A DNA stretch of 64,000 nt from assembly GCA_023388055.1 (NCBI GenBank), contig JAEWGW010000027.1, positions 1-64,000 on the forward strand. The letters run 5' to 3'. The DNA comes from Bacillota bacterium (GTDB lineage: Bacteria > Bacillota > Bacilli > Paenibacillales > NBRC-103111). The notes beneath the pieces were generated by a model. The model made no database searches and was not told the origin of the DNA. It saw nothing but the letters and a program-made list of their open reading frames with translations. Below are positions 44,255-53,904 of the stretch, one piece after another (within the stretch, counting starts at the first letter, position 1; each line of letters starts with the position of its first letter). A program made the translations under genes and the position numbers.

Positions 44255-45709
44255 TTGGCAGCAACGACAAGCATTATTATACGGATTGAAATGGAAAAAA
44301 GCGGAGTAGGCTTCAGCAGCGTGGTTTCCACAGTAAGCTCGTTTGGCGGGGATTTGGTGGCCATTGATGTCATCCGCTCCAGCAAGGAAAAATCTACCCG
44401 GGATATTACGGTGAATATCCCGGTGCCGGCTTACCAGGAGGTGCTGGACGCCCTGGAGGACCTCAAGGGCGTTTCGGTGCTGCATGTGTCCGACCAGACC
44501 TTTCTGGTTCACCTGGGCGGCAAAATCCGCATCGAGCCTACCATGCCCATTAAAAACCGCGACGACCTGTCCCGGGTGTATACCCCCGGTGTAGCCCGGG
44601 TTTGTATGGCGATCCACAACAAACCCAGAGAGGCCTTTGCGCTGACCATCAAGCGCAATACGGTAGCGGTGGTCTCCGACGGAACAGCGGTACTTGGTTT
44701 GGGGGATATCGGACCCCATGCAGCTATGCCGGTAATGGAGGGCAAGGCGATGCTGTTTAAGCAGCTGGCGGATGTAGACGCCTTCCCTATCTGCCTCGAC
44801 ACCAAGGATACGGAGGAAATTATCCGCACCATCAAGGCCATGTCTCCTGGTTTCGGCGGTATTAATCTGGAGGATATCAGCGCTCCACGCTGCTTCGAAA
44901 TCGAACGCAGGCTTACCGAGGAGCTGGATATTCCTGTGTTCCACGACGATCAGCATGGCACTGCCGTGGTGATGATGGCCGGGCTGCTTAACGCCCTGAA
45001 GGTTACAGAGAAGGACATCGGCTCTATCCGCGTAGTGGTGGTGGGTGCTGGAGCGGCAGGGGTATCCTGCTGCAAGATGCTGTTGGCAGCCGGCGTCAAA
45101 AACCTGGTGGCCGTGGACCGGGAAGGGGCCATTACGGCAGACCGGACCTATGCCAATGAAATGTGGAACTGGCTGGCTGAACGCACCAACCCCGATCGGC
45201 TGACCGGCGGTTTGTCCGACGTAATTGAAGGCGCTGATGTGTTCATCGGAGTATCGGGCCCGGGTGTGCTGAAGGTGGAGGATCTTGTCCGTATGGCGGA
45301 GGACCGGATTGTTTTTGCCATGGCCAATCCTGAGCCGGAGATTGACCCGGAGCTGGCCGAGCCCCATGTGCGGGTGCTGGCCACCGGTCGGAGCGACTAT
45401 CCCAACCAGATCAACAACGTGCTGTGTTTCCCCGGCATCTTCCGGGGAGCGTTGGACTGCCGGGCGCGCCTTATCAATGAAGAAATGAAGCTGGCCGCTT
45501 CCCGGGCCATCGCCTCGGTGATAACCGATGATGAAGTGAATGAAAATTATATCATTCCCAGTATTTTCAACGAAAAAGTGGTGGATTCTGTCCGCACCGC
45601 CATCATCACCGCCGCGATCGATACGGGTGTGGCCCGCCGGATTCCACCGGAGTTCCGCAGCCTCTGTGATTATACCGGCTACGGCCTGTCCGACAGCTAC
45701 AAGCGTTAG
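44255..45709 (+). CDS. NAD-dependent malic enzyme with N-terminal ACT domain
   Basis: 484 aa: ACT domain (about 1-80), malic domain with RVYTPGVARVC, GPHAAMPVMEGKAMLFKQ and VFHDDQHGTAVV (metal site), then a Rossmann NAD domain (VVVVGAGAAGVSCCKML). It decarboxylates malate to pyruvate. The ACT domain suggests control by an amino acid or similar ligand. TTG start with GGAGG about 10 nt upstream. The next gene, aspartase, follows at 44 nt, so aspartate can be converted to fumarate, then via fumarase and this enzyme to pyruvate. Confidence 0.93.
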   Translation: MAATTSIIIRIEMEKSGVGFSSVVSTVSSFGGDLVAIDVIRSSKEKSTRDITVNIPVPAYQEVLDALEDLKGVSVLHVSDQTFLVHLGGKIRIEPTMPIKNRDDLSRVYTPGVARVCMAIHNKPREAFALTIKRNTVAVVSDGTAVLGLGDIGPHAAMPVMEGKAMLFKQLADVDAFPICLDTKDTEEIIRTIKAMSPGFGGINLEDISAPRCFEIERRLTEELDIPVFHDDQHGTAVVMMAGLLNALKVTEKDIGSIRVVVVGAGAAGVSCCKMLLAAGVKNLVAVDREGAITADRTYANEMWNWLAERTNPDRLTGGLSDVIEGADVFIGVSGPGVLKVEDLVRMAEDRIVFAMANPEPEIDPELAEPHVRVLATGRSDYPNQINNVLCFPGIFRGALDCRARLINEEMKLAASRAIASVITDDEVNENYIIPSIFNEKVVDSVRTAIITAAIDTGVARRIPPEFRSLCDYTGYGLSDSYKR

Positions 45710-45753
45710 GATTTCAGTGTAAGAAATGCAGCGAAATTAAAGGAGACAGTCTT

Positions 45754-47172
45754 ATGGAAACCCGTACGGAGAAGGATTTTCTTGGAGAAAAGCAGGTTCC
45801 CGCCCAAGCCTATTACGGCATCCAGACTATCCGGGCGGTAGAGAATTTTCCCATTACCGGCGTGCCCGTGCACCGGACCCTGGTGAAGGCATTGGCCGAG
45901 GTAAAGAAGGCGGCGGCCCGCGCCAACATGGAGGCCCATCTCTTAAACCGCAGAGTGGGCGAGGCCATTGTCCAGGCGGCTGAGGAAACGGCAGAGGGAA
46001 AGCTGGACCAGGAATTTATTGTGGATTCCATTCAAGGCGGCGCAGGCACCTCCATTAATATGAATATGAATGAGGTTCTGGCCAACCGGGCCTTGGAGCT
46101 GTTAGACAAGCAGAAGGGCGATTACTTCCACTGCAGCCCCAATAACCATGTGAATATGTCCCAGTCCACCAATGATGTTATTCCCACTGCCCTGCGGATT
46201 GCCTCCTACTGGCTGTCCCAGGAGCTGCTGGGGGCGATGGACCGGACCACAGCCGAAATCCGGGAGAAGGCCAAGTCCTTTGACGATGTGATCAAAATGG
46301 GGCGCACCCATCTTCAGGATGCGGTGCCCATCCGCATGGGCCAGGAATTCGCGGCTTATGCCGCTGTCCTGGAGCGGGACCGGGAGCGTATCCGCCGTGC
46401 CGGCGCCGAGCTCCTCACTGTGAACATGGGAGCCACTGCCGTAGGCACCGGGCTAAACGCCAAGCCGGAATATATCGCGAGAGTCTCGGAATGTCTGTCC
46501 GAGCAGTTGGGGCTTCCCGTTCATCCTGCAGCCGACCTGGTGGATGCCACCCAGAATACGGATGCTTATACAGAGCTGTCCGCAGCTCTCAAGGTTTGCG
46601 CCGTGAACCTCTCCAAAATCTGCAACGACATCCGCCTGATGGCCTCCGGGCCGCGGGTGGGCCTGTATGAGCTCCTGCTGCCGGCGCGCCAGCCCGGCTC
46701 GTCCATCATGCCCGGCAAGGTGAATCCGGTGATGGCTGAGGTCATGAACCAGGTGGCCTTCCAGGTGATGGGCAACGACCATACCATCTGTGTGGCCTGT
46801 GAGGCGGGGCAATTCGAATTGAATGTGATGGGGCCGGTGATTGCCTTCAATCTGCTGCAGTCTCTCCAGATCATGACACGGGGGCTGGACGCTTTCCGGG
46901 AATTCGCCCTGGAGGGAATGGAGGCCAACCGGGAGGGCTGCCGCCGCTACGTGGAGCAGAGCTTCGGTGTGATTACTGCTCTGAACCCCCATCTGGGTTA
47001 TGAGGTAGCTGCCCAGCTGGTGAAGGAAGCGATGAAGTCCGGCCGGACCGTCAAGGAAATCATCACGGAGAAGCATCTGTTGTCACCGGAGGAGCTGGAG
47101 GAGATCCTTGACCCGTACCAGATGACATCACCGGGGATAGCCGGAGCGCGCTTTTTGGAGGAGCAGGGGTAA
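45754..47172 (+). CDS. aspA: Aspartate ammonia-lyase
   Basis: 472 aa of the fumarase/aspartase superfamily: GGAGTSINMNMNEVLANRA, HVNMSQSTNDV, MGRTHLQDAVPI and the flexible catalytic loop GSSIMPGKVNPVMAEV. The GAGTS-NMNMNE sequence favours aspartase over class II fumarase. It releases ammonia from aspartate to give fumarate. It likely shares a transcript with the malic enzyme gene. Confidence 0.9.
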   Translation: METRTEKDFLGEKQVPAQAYYGIQTIRAVENFPITGVPVHRTLVKALAEVKKAAARANMEAHLLNRRVGEAIVQAAEETAEGKLDQEFIVDSIQGGAGTSINMNMNEVLANRALELLDKQKGDYFHCSPNNHVNMSQSTNDVIPTALRIASYWLSQELLGAMDRTTAEIREKAKSFDDVIKMGRTHLQDAVPIRMGQEFAAYAAVLERDRERIRRAGAELLTVNMGATAVGTGLNAKPEYIARVSECLSEQLGLPVHPAADLVDATQNTDAYTELSAALKVCAVNLSKICNDIRLMASGPRVGLYELLLPARQPGSSIMPGKVNPVMAEVMNQVAFQVMGNDHTICVACEAGQFELNVMGPVIAFNLLQSLQIMTRGLDAFREFALEGMEANREGCRRYVEQSFGVITALNPHLGYEVAAQLVKEAMKSGRTVKEIITEKHLLSPEELEEILDPYQMTSPGIAGARFLEEQG

Positions 47173-47337
47173 CGGATTTCATTTTTTTCACAGGATATTC
47201 ATGCTATCTTCATCCCACCTTCATGATTCGGAAGAAAATCAGTGATATTCTTAGTCATGTAGCCCGGTTCGCATGAAATTCTTCAACAAAGCGTTATAAT
47301 AAGAAAGTAAATATAAACCTTAGGAGGGAATTACAGT

Positions 47338-47901
47338 ATGTCTCTGATTGGAAAAGAAGTGCTCCCGTTTCAAGCGTCCGCTTTCCGCAACGGTAATTTC
47401 GTCGATGTCTCTGAAGCTGATTTCAAAGGAAAATGGAGTGTCGTTTGCTTCTATCCGGCTGACTTCACCTTCGTTTGCCCGACGGAGCTGGAGGACCTGC
47501 AGAATCAATACGAAACCCTGAAGGGACTTGGAGTTGAGGTATATTCCGTTTCCACGGACACCCACTTCACCCACAAGGCTTGGCATGATACCTCCGATGC
47601 TATCGGCAAAATTACCTACACCATGATCGGTGACCCGTCCCACACCATCTCCCGCAACTTCGACGTACTGGACGAAGAGAGCGGCCTGGCTGACCGCGGC
47701 ACCTTCATCATCGACCCGGACGGCGTGATTCAATCCGTTGAAATCAATGCAGGCGGAATTGGCCGCGACGCCAGCATCGTAGTAAGCAAAATCAAGGCGG
47801 CACAATACGTGCGCAATCACCCGGGTGAAGTTTGCCCTGCCAAGTGGCAAGAAGGCGACGAAACGCTGAAGCCGAGCCTGGATCTTGTAGGAAAAATTTA
47901 A
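47338..47901 (+). CDS. ahpC: Alkyl hydroperoxide reductase, peroxiredoxin subunit
   Basis: 187 aa, typical 2-Cys peroxiredoxin: peroxidatic Cys in FTFVCPTELEDLQ (about residue 47), resolving Cys in PGEVCPAKWQ (about 166). It reduces peroxides and is re-reduced by AhpF. TATAAT-like -10 at about 47295 and AGGAGGG before the ATG; a TTATAAT half-site could be part of a PerR box but the other half is poor. Confidence 0.97.
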   Translation: MSLIGKEVLPFQASAFRNGNFVDVSEADFKGKWSVVCFYPADFTFVCPTELEDLQNQYETLKGLGVEVYSVSTDTHFTHKAWHDTSDAIGKITYTMIGDPSHTISRNFDVLDEESGLADRGTFIIDPDGVIQSVEINAGGIGRDASIVVSKIKAAQYVRNHPGEVCPAKWQEGDETLKPSLDLVGKI

Positions 47902-47914
47902 GGGGCTGAGATAA

Positions 47915-49447
47915 ATGGCCTTAGAAGCCGATATTAAAGCGCAGCTTGCCCAATACCTGCAGCTTCTGGAGGGGGATCTCCTTCTCCAAGTAAGCGCAGG
48001 AGCGGATGCTGCTTCAACCGAGATGCTGGCCCTCGTTGAGGAGATCGCCAGCATGTCGCCCCGGATCAAGGTGGAGAAAACCGCCTTGGCCAGAACCCCC
48101 AGCTTCAGCGTGAACCGCGCTGGAGCGGAGGATAGCGGCATTGTGTTTGCCGGCGTTCCGCTGGGCCATGAATTCACCTCCCTGGTGTTGGCGCTCCTGC
48201 AGGTAAGCGGGAGAGCCCCTAAGGTGGAGGACGCTGTTATCCAGCAGATCAAAGCCATTAAGGGCGAATACCATTTCGAAACCTATGTCAGCTTGACCTG
48301 CCATAACTGTCCTGACGTGGTACAGGCTCTGAACGTGATGAGCGTGCTCAATCCGGGCATTACCCATACCATGATTGACGGCGGTGTGTTCAAGAACGAG
48401 GTGGAGAAGAAGGAAATCATGGGCGTGCCCGCCGTGTTCCTGAACGGTGAGTTCTTCAACAGCGGACGTACCTCTCTGGAGGAGATTCTTGGCAAGCTGG
48501 GCAGTGGACAGGATACCAGCCAGCTGTCTGCCAAGGAGCCCTTCGATGTTCTGGTGGTAGGCGGCGGCCCAGCCGGCGCCAGCGCAGCCATCTATGCGGC
48601 CCGCAAGGGCATCCGCACCGGCATTGTGGCCGAACGCTTCGGCGGTCAGGTGCTGGATACCCTGGGCATCGAAAATTTCATCAGCATGACCTATACCGAA
48701 GGGCCCAAGCTGGCTGCCAGCCTGGAGGCGCATGTGAGTGAATACCCCATTGATGTGATGAAGGCCCAACGGGTCAGACACCTGGACAAGAAGGACTATA
48801 TTGAGGTGGAGCTGGAGAGCGGTGCCGTGCTCAAAAGCAAAACCGTCATTCTTTCCACCGGCGCCCGCTGGCGCAACACCGGTGTTCCCGGCGAAGCCGA
48901 GTACAAGAACAAGGGTGTGGCCTATTGCCCCCACTGTGACGGACCTCTGTTTGCAGGCAAACATGTGGCTGTCATTGGCGGAGGCAACTCCGGCATTGAA
49001 GCGGCCATCGATTTGGCCGGGGTTGTGAAGCATGTGACGGTGCTGGAGTTTATGCCGGAGCTGAAGGCCGACGAGGTGCTCCAGAAACGGCTGTACAGCC
49101 TGCCCAACGTGACGGTGCTGAAGAACGTGCAGACCAAGGAAATCACCGGCGACAACAAGGTGAACGGGCTCACGTACCTGATGCGCGACAGCGGGGAGGA
49201 GCAGCATATTGAGCTGGAGGGTGTATTCGTCCAGATCGGTCTGGTGCCTAACACCGAGTGGCTGGAGGATACCGTTGAACGCACCCGCTTCGGCGAGATT
49301 GTGGTGGACCGCCATGGCGCAACCAATCTGCCCGGTGTGTTTGCGGCCGGAGATTGCACCAACAGCGCCTACAAGCAAATTATTATCTCCATGGGCTCCG
49401 GTGCTACCGCGGCCTTGGGCGCCTTCGATTATTTGATCCGCAATTAA
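47915..49447 (+). CDS. ahpF: Alkyl hydroperoxide reductase, flavoprotein subunit
   Basis: 510 aa: N-terminal double thioredoxin-like domain with redox CxxC in LTCHNCPDVVQAL (about residue 130), FAD/NADH domain starting VLVVGGGPAGASAAIYAARKG and the second CxxC in YCPHCDGPLFAGK. It transfers electrons from NADH to AhpC. It follows ahpC by 13 nt in one operon. Confidence 0.97.
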   Translation: MALEADIKAQLAQYLQLLEGDLLLQVSAGADAASTEMLALVEEIASMSPRIKVEKTALARTPSFSVNRAGAEDSGIVFAGVPLGHEFTSLVLALLQVSGRAPKVEDAVIQQIKAIKGEYHFETYVSLTCHNCPDVVQALNVMSVLNPGITHTMIDGGVFKNEVEKKEIMGVPAVFLNGEFFNSGRTSLEEILGKLGSGQDTSQLSAKEPFDVLVVGGGPAGASAAIYAARKGIRTGIVAERFGGQVLDTLGIENFISMTYTEGPKLAASLEAHVSEYPIDVMKAQRVRHLDKKDYIEVELESGAVLKSKTVILSTGARWRNTGVPGEAEYKNKGVAYCPHCDGPLFAGKHVAVIGGGNSGIEAAIDLAGVVKHVTVLEFMPELKADEVLQKRLYSLPNVTVLKNVQTKEITGDNKVNGLTYLMRDSGEEQHIELEGVFVQIGLVPNTEWLEDTVERTRFGEIVVDRHGATNLPGVFAAGDCTNSAYKQIIISMGSGATAALGAFDYLIRN

Positions 49448-49482
49448 TACAAGGGAGACCTGACAAAACGTGTAAATTGTTC

Positions 49483-49512
49483 TTGTCAGCCGGCTTGCCC
49501 CTGTGCTATTAT
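49483..49512 (+). promoter_or_regulatory. Promoter of the ykkC-class leader
   Basis: TTGTCA, an 18-nt spacer and TATTAT; predicted start near 49519, just before the aptamer. CTGACAA and TTGTCAG arms (49470-49489) around the -35 may also act as a weak ahpF terminator. Confidence 0.65.
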
Positions 49513-49525
49513 GAGGAACAATAAT

Positions 49526-49672
49526 TGGAAGGGCTTCTAGGGAGCCGGGGCTGCTGCGTGCAGCCGCCGAACCGAGCGAGGCCGGCGCGTACCATACCAT
49601 ATGCGCAACACCGTAGGGATAAAAGACCTTCGGCAAGTTCCGTTTCGACGGGCTTGCCAGGTCTTTTTTTTC
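49526..49672 (+). promoter_or_regulatory. ykkC-class riboswitch with terminator
   Basis: The conserved core is present in order: TTCTAGGG, a GGCTGC/GCAGCC stem, ACCGAGCGAG, a GCGCGTA/ATGCGC stem and ACACCGTAGGGATAAAAG. P1 pairs GAAGG (49528-49532) with CCTTC (49627-49631). The same 3' strand belongs to the terminator GACC/GGTC and GGCAAG/CTTGCC (49625-49663) with eight or more T, so ligand binding should prevent termination (ON switch). ykkC-class RNAs sense guanidine, ppGpp, PRPP or (d)ADP; the sequence CCGAACCGAGCGAG differs from the guanidine-I consensus, so the ligand is open. The next gene is the ABC-2 transporter at 50031, about 360 nt on. Confidence 0.82.
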
Positions 49673-49722
49673 GTTTTTGGAGGGAGCTGCGGCCGGGTTA
49701 GGGCTAAGCTGGCCGGGAGGGC

Positions 49723-49911
49723 GGCTAACGGAAGCAGGAGCCCTTATTTGGTCTAAAAGCTGCCTTGCCCACATCTAACGGCGGCCAGCGCCGTTATTGA
49801 GCAAATAGAGAGCCGTTTTTAGCTGATTCGGTTCTAATAAGGGCTGTGGCCGCCGTTAGGATTTTCTGCCCATGGTTTTAGCCCTAATAAGGTCGCTCAC
49901 CGCCGTTAGAT
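49723..49911. repeat. Four-tag nested inverted repeat, family 2, copy 2
   Basis: Forward tags at about 49723 (GGCTAACGGAAGC...CTTATT) and 49773 (ATCTAACGGCGGC...GTTATT), reverse tags at about 49834-49859 and 49884-49911. It lies between the riboswitch terminator and the ABC transporter genes, so any read-through transcript includes it. Confidence 0.82.
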
Positions 49912-50030
49912 CATACCGCGGCAGGAAGGAGCAGTCAGGATATTGGCTAAGGCCAGGGGAAAAACGGCTTGGGCGCAGCAGTATAATCAGATGTCAGCTA
50001 AGGTTGGATATCTAAAGGAGGGTGTGGCAG

Positions 50031-51062
50031 ATGGCGGCGGCAATACGGGTGGAGAGGCTGCAGAAGACGTTCCGGGTGAAGGAAAAGAGGGCTGGCTTAA
50101 AAGGAAGCGCAGAGGCGCTGTTCCGGCCGGTGTACAAAGAGAAGCTGGCGGTAAAGCCCATCGGCTTCCAGGTGGAGGAGGGGGAGATTCTGGCCTTTAT
50201 GGGACCCAACGGAGCAGGCAAATCCACCACCATCAAGATGCTGACGGGTATCCTGCATCCCACAGCGGGTACGGCGGAGGTACTGGGCCTCTGCCCCTGG
50301 GAGGAACGCCGCCGGTTGGGGTTTCTGGTGGGTTCGGTATTTGGCCAGAAATCCCAGCTGTGGTACCATCTGCCGCCGGTGGATTCCTTCGAGCTGTTGG
50401 GAAGCATCTATGAGCTGCCCAAGGCCGACTTTATCCGCCGCCGCGACGAGCTGGCGGAGCGCTTCGAGATTACGCCCTATCTGAACACACCCGTACGCCG
50501 TCTGTCCCTGGGGGAGCGGATGCGCTGTGAGGTTGTGGCCGCTCTCCTGCATCGGCCTCGGGTTGTCTTTTTGGATGAGCCGACCATTGGCCTGGATGTG
50601 ATCGTCAAGCAAAAAATCCGCGAGCTGATTCTGGAGATGAACCGGGAGGAGGGTACTACCCTGTTCCTGACCTCCCATGATGCCGGAGATATCGAGCAGC
50701 TGTGCAAACGGGCCATCGTCATCAATCATGGGGAGATTATCCTGGATGAACGGGTTTCCCGGATGAAGCGGGAATATCTCACCTACAAAACCATTGAGCT
50801 GCGGCTGCGCGAGACCTGTGCCCTGCCTCCGCTGCCGGGGGTGAGGGTTCTGAAGCAAACGGAGCACGGGCTAAAGCTGAATGTGGATACGTCGGTGATC
50901 GGCATGGAGGAGGTGCTGGGCCAACTGGTGGCATGCTGCAAAATTGGAGATGTCACCATCGAGGACCCGCCCATGGAGGAGATCATCGCCAAGATTTATG
51001 AACGGACCGAACGGGTGGCAGACCGCTCTGTGGAATCCGTACCGCTCGTAGGGGGGAGTTAG
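50031..51062 (+). CDS. ABC-2 type transporter ATPase (NatA-like)
   Basis: 343 aa: Walker A GPNGAGKSTTIKML, signature RLSLGERMRCEVVAALLHRP, Walker B VVFLDEPTIGLD and switch His LTSHDAGDIEQL, then a C-terminal regulatory extension of about 90 residues. ATG at 50031 with GGAGG at 9 nt. With the two following permeases it forms a COG4586/4587/3694-type exporter of unknown substrate. It is the only gene set downstream of the ykkC-class leader. Confidence 0.9.
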   Translation: MAAAIRVERLQKTFRVKEKRAGLKGSAEALFRPVYKEKLAVKPIGFQVEEGEILAFMGPNGAGKSTTIKMLTGILHPTAGTAEVLGLCPWEERRRLGFLVGSVFGQKSQLWYHLPPVDSFELLGSIYELPKADFIRRRDELAERFEITPYLNTPVRRLSLGERMRCEVVAALLHRPRVVFLDEPTIGLDVIVKQKIRELILEMNREEGTTLFLTSHDAGDIEQLCKRAIVINHGEIILDERVSRMKREYLTYKTIELRLRETCALPPLPGVRVLKQTEHGLKLNVDTSVIGMEEVLGQLVACCKIGDVTIEDPPMEEIIAKIYERTERVADRSVESVPLVGGS

Positions 51063-51064
51063 CT

Positions 51065-51883
51065 GTGCAATCTGTGTTCAGATGGGCCAAACCCGGATGG
51101 AGAAAATATGGGGCCATCGGCAAAATTACCGTGAAGAATCAGCTTATGTATGCAGCCGACCTGTTTATCCGCACTCTGTTTCTGCTGCTGATCCTCTATG
51201 TGTTCACCCAGCTGTGGAGCGTGACCTATGAAGGTTCGGGGGAAACGGTCATCGGCGGCTACCATTATCACGAGCTGATCTGGTATCTGATTTTCTCCGA
51301 ATCCTTAACCATGGCTATGCCCAAGCTGCATGTGACGGTGGAGGAGGAGGTTAAAACCGGAGGCATCGGTTACCTGCTCTGCCGCCCCGTGAGCTATGTG
51401 GGTTACCGGTATGCGGAATTCGCCGGAGAGTTTCTAGTGCGGCTGGTCTCCAACCTGCTGGTGGGCGGGGCGTTGGGGGTTTTCCTGTTCGGCCTGCCGG
51501 ACTTTGGCTGGGGATGGGTGGGGTTTCTGCCTGTTCTCATCGGAGGCGCAACGCTGAACTTTATGATCCGGATGCTGCTGGCTCTTTGCGCGTTTTGGGT
51601 GGAGGAAATCCAGGGACTGGTCTTTGTGTATGATAAGCTGCTGTTTACCATCGGGGGGATGCTGCTGCCCCTGGAGCTGTTTGCGGAGCCTTTCCGCACC
51701 ATCTGCCGTTTCCTGCCCTTCCAGACCATGATTTATTTTCCCGTAAAATCGGCTATCCAGTTCGATGCTCTGCGTATGGTGCACATGCTGGGCATTCAGG
51801 CGTTATGGATCGGGGGCTTCGGTGCCCTCCTGTATGCGGTGTACCGGAAGGGAGTGAGACGGCTTAATGTCAACGGCGGATAA
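51065..51883 (+). CDS. ABC-2 type permease, subunit 1
   Basis: 272 aa with six predicted membrane helices, the DUF990/COG4587-like kind. GTG start at 51065 with GGGGGG upstream, 2 nt after the ATPase gene. It overlaps subunit 2 by 17 nt. It forms the membrane channel with the next gene. Confidence 0.82.
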   Translation: MQSVFRWAKPGWRKYGAIGKITVKNQLMYAADLFIRTLFLLLILYVFTQLWSVTYEGSGETVIGGYHYHELIWYLIFSESLTMAMPKLHVTVEEEVKTGGIGYLLCRPVSYVGYRYAEFAGEFLVRLVSNLLVGGALGVFLFGLPDFGWGWVGFLPVLIGGATLNFMIRMLLALCAFWVEEIQGLVFVYDKLLFTIGGMLLPLELFAEPFRTICRFLPFQTMIYFPVKSAIQFDALRMVHMLGIQALWIGGFGALLYAVYRKGVRRLNVNGG

Positions 51884-52679
51884 AGGGAAAGGCTTGATGC
51901 GCAAATACGGCTTTGTTCTGACCGCGTGGAAGCTGAATCTGGCAGGCGTTATGGAGTTCCGGATGAGCTTCTTCCTGACGGCGGGGATGATGATGCTGAA
52001 CAATGCGGTGTTCCTTTTTTTCTGGGCCATGTACTTCCAACGGTTTCCTCTGGTGAACGGTTGGTCCTTGAATGATGTGATGATGGTGTGGGCGGTAAGC
52101 ACCACGGGCTACGGCATCTCCAACGTGCTCTTCGGCAACGCCCTGCGGATTGCCAATCTGGTGGCGGGAGGAGACCTGGACGCCTACCTGATCCAGCCCA
52201 AGCCGGTGCTGCTAAATGTGCTGGTTAACCGGATGTCCCTTCTGGCTGCCGGGGACCTGCTGTTTGGGCTGGTGTGCTACGGGATATTCGGCGATCACTC
52301 CCTTGCGGGGGTGGGGAGGTTCGCAATAGCTGCCTTATTCTCCACCTTGCTGTTCACTTTTTTTCATATCCTCACACAATCCCTGGCCTTCTACATCGGC
52401 AATGCCGAAAATCTGGGCTACCAGTTTTTCATCGGTTTTGTCACCTTCAGCACTTACCCGACGGATATCTTCAAAGGGATGGGCAGAATCCTGCTCTTCA
52501 CCGTGATCCCTGCCGGATTCATCAGCTACATGCCCATCGGTCTCCTGCGGGCCCCGGAGGCTGGTTTTCTGGCCGGTCTCCTGCTGGTTGCAGCGCTGTT
52601 GGGAGTAAGCGCCATAACCGTCTTTTACAAAGGGCTAGCCCGTTACAGCTCCGGCAACCGGATCGGGATGAAAAGCTGA
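51867..52679 (+). CDS. ABC-2 type permease, subunit 2
   Basis: 270 aa (or 260 aa from the ATG at 51897, which has AAGGG at better spacing), six predicted membrane helices, COG3694-like. It contains FVTFSTYPTDIFKGMGRILL, a conserved-looking block before the last helices. Third gene of the exporter operon. Confidence 0.82.
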   Translation: MSTADKGKGLMRKYGFVLTAWKLNLAGVMEFRMSFFLTAGMMMLNNAVFLFFWAMYFQRFPLVNGWSLNDVMMVWAVSTTGYGISNVLFGNALRIANLVAGGDLDAYLIQPKPVLLNVLVNRMSLLAAGDLLFGLVCYGIFGDHSLAGVGRFAIAALFSTLLFTFFHILTQSLAFYIGNAENLGYQFFIGFVTFSTYPTDIFKGMGRILLFTVIPAGFISYMPIGLLRAPEAGFLAGLLLVAALLGVSAITVFYKGLARYSSGNRIGMKS

Positions 52680-52774
52680 CCGTTCATTGATACGGGCGAG
52701 ACATGAGGGCGACAGGCAGGCGGCAGGCGGGCAACAGGCGGGCAACAGAAGGGCAACAGGCGGGCGGCATTGCT

Positions 52775-52960
52775 GTAACGGAACTCATGGGCTCTTAGCC
52801 GGCACAATACGGCCGATTTGGAACGTAACGGAATTCAGAGGCCCTTACAGCTCTATTTGTCTGCTTTTCCCCCACTACTATATCTCTAAGAGTCGGAGAG
52901 TTCCGTTAAAAAAACGCAGAAGGCATTTTTGCCCTTTAAGCGTCGCTCAGTTCCGTTACA
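52775..52960. repeat. Four-tag nested inverted repeat, family 1, copy 2
   Basis: Forward tags TAACGGAACTCATGGGCTCTTA at about 52776 and TAACGGAATTCAGAGGCCCTTA at about 52826; reverse tags CTAAGAGTCGGAGAGTTCC at about 52885 and TTAAGCGTCGCTCAGTTCC at about 52936. The layout equals that at 104-288. A short GGGCAACAGGC minisatellite precedes it (52704-52767). Confidence 0.82.
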
Positions 52961-53005
52961 GGTTCAAGCGCCCCGCAGCACTCAGGAAAAAGCTCCTCCC
53001 CCGCT

Positions 53006-53638
53006 CTAATACAACCGGATACGCTCCTTCAACTGGTAAACCGGAAGCGTCTGGTCCAGAGTGGGGCTCCTCATATCCTCAGACAGCGCCCAACCGCGTT
53101 CAATCTCCTCAATGACCAGGTACAGCTCCTGCGGGTGATGGAAATACAGGCTTTCAAATACAGTTTTGTTTGAATAATTGGCATCGGTATACGTGTTTTT
53201 GTATGCTGCGCGGTTTCCCTTTTCGTCCTCCAGGTACATCTGCTCCAGGGAAGGGGCGTAATCTGTGTCCAGTACAGTCAGCGACAATACGGTTTCCATC
53301 GGGTACAGAGCCACTGCCCCAACATGAAGAGGGTATTGGCCCTCCTCCGTCTGAAGCCTGAAGCTCAATGCGGCATCATGGGAGTAAACCTTGCTTTCGG
53401 ACGGTGTGTTAGCAAGGACAAAGGTCTGCACCCGCTTTGCATGATTCTTGTCCCATATCTCCAATTTGATTTCCCCGGAATAAGAAAATCCTTCCGCGGC
53501 CTGCAGGCGCAAATAGCCATTGTATATGCCGGGTGTATCCTCATCGATGCTGTAGGTTGTTGCGGAGGTGCCGTAACCCGGTCCAGCCTCGCCAGGGTCC
53601 AACAGCAAATGTCCATTTTCGTCCGAAACTCTGGTCAT
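53006..53638 (-). pseudogene. C-terminal fragment resembling DUF4179/DUF5643 proteins
   Basis: 210 codons of beta-rich sequence. YPLHVGAVALYPMETVLSL and MYLEDEKGN resemble the extracytoplasmic part of DUF4179/DUF5643 anti-sigma-type proteins. The first ATG (53638) has GGGAG touching it, an in-frame TAG lies five codons upstream, and the expected cytoplasmic and membrane parts are missing. It is therefore probably the remaining 3' part of a broken gene. The ECF-like sigma factor at 55349 might once have been its partner, but this is speculation. Confidence 0.5.
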
Positions 53639-53904
53639 CTCCCTTTTTGGCTATACAAAAGGATTAGATAACGCTCCATCCAATTTGGTTTCAAAATAGA
53701 CCAAAAAGTTGATTTTAGTCCCTTGGTCCATGTTTACAGACCCACATGAGGGGATCTTTCACCGAATCGGATTTTTTTTCTTTTATTGGAAATGATAAAT
53801 TGAAAAAATTAGCGTTTTTTGTAGTATACTAGTCCTAGACTATCGTTTATAATGAAAAAATAAGTTTTGCAGCAGGATCCCTGGGAGCGGTTAGGAGGCC
53901 TATA

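Noticed and set aside
47290..47325. PerR box upstream of ahpC
   Set aside because: TTATAAT is present, but the second half does not match the TTATAAT-N-ATTATAA pattern; it may be only the -10 region.
48014..49774. 586-codon minus-strand frame opposite ahpF
   Set aside because: It crosses the riboswitch region and opposes ahpF with both CxxC motifs; it is a shadow frame.
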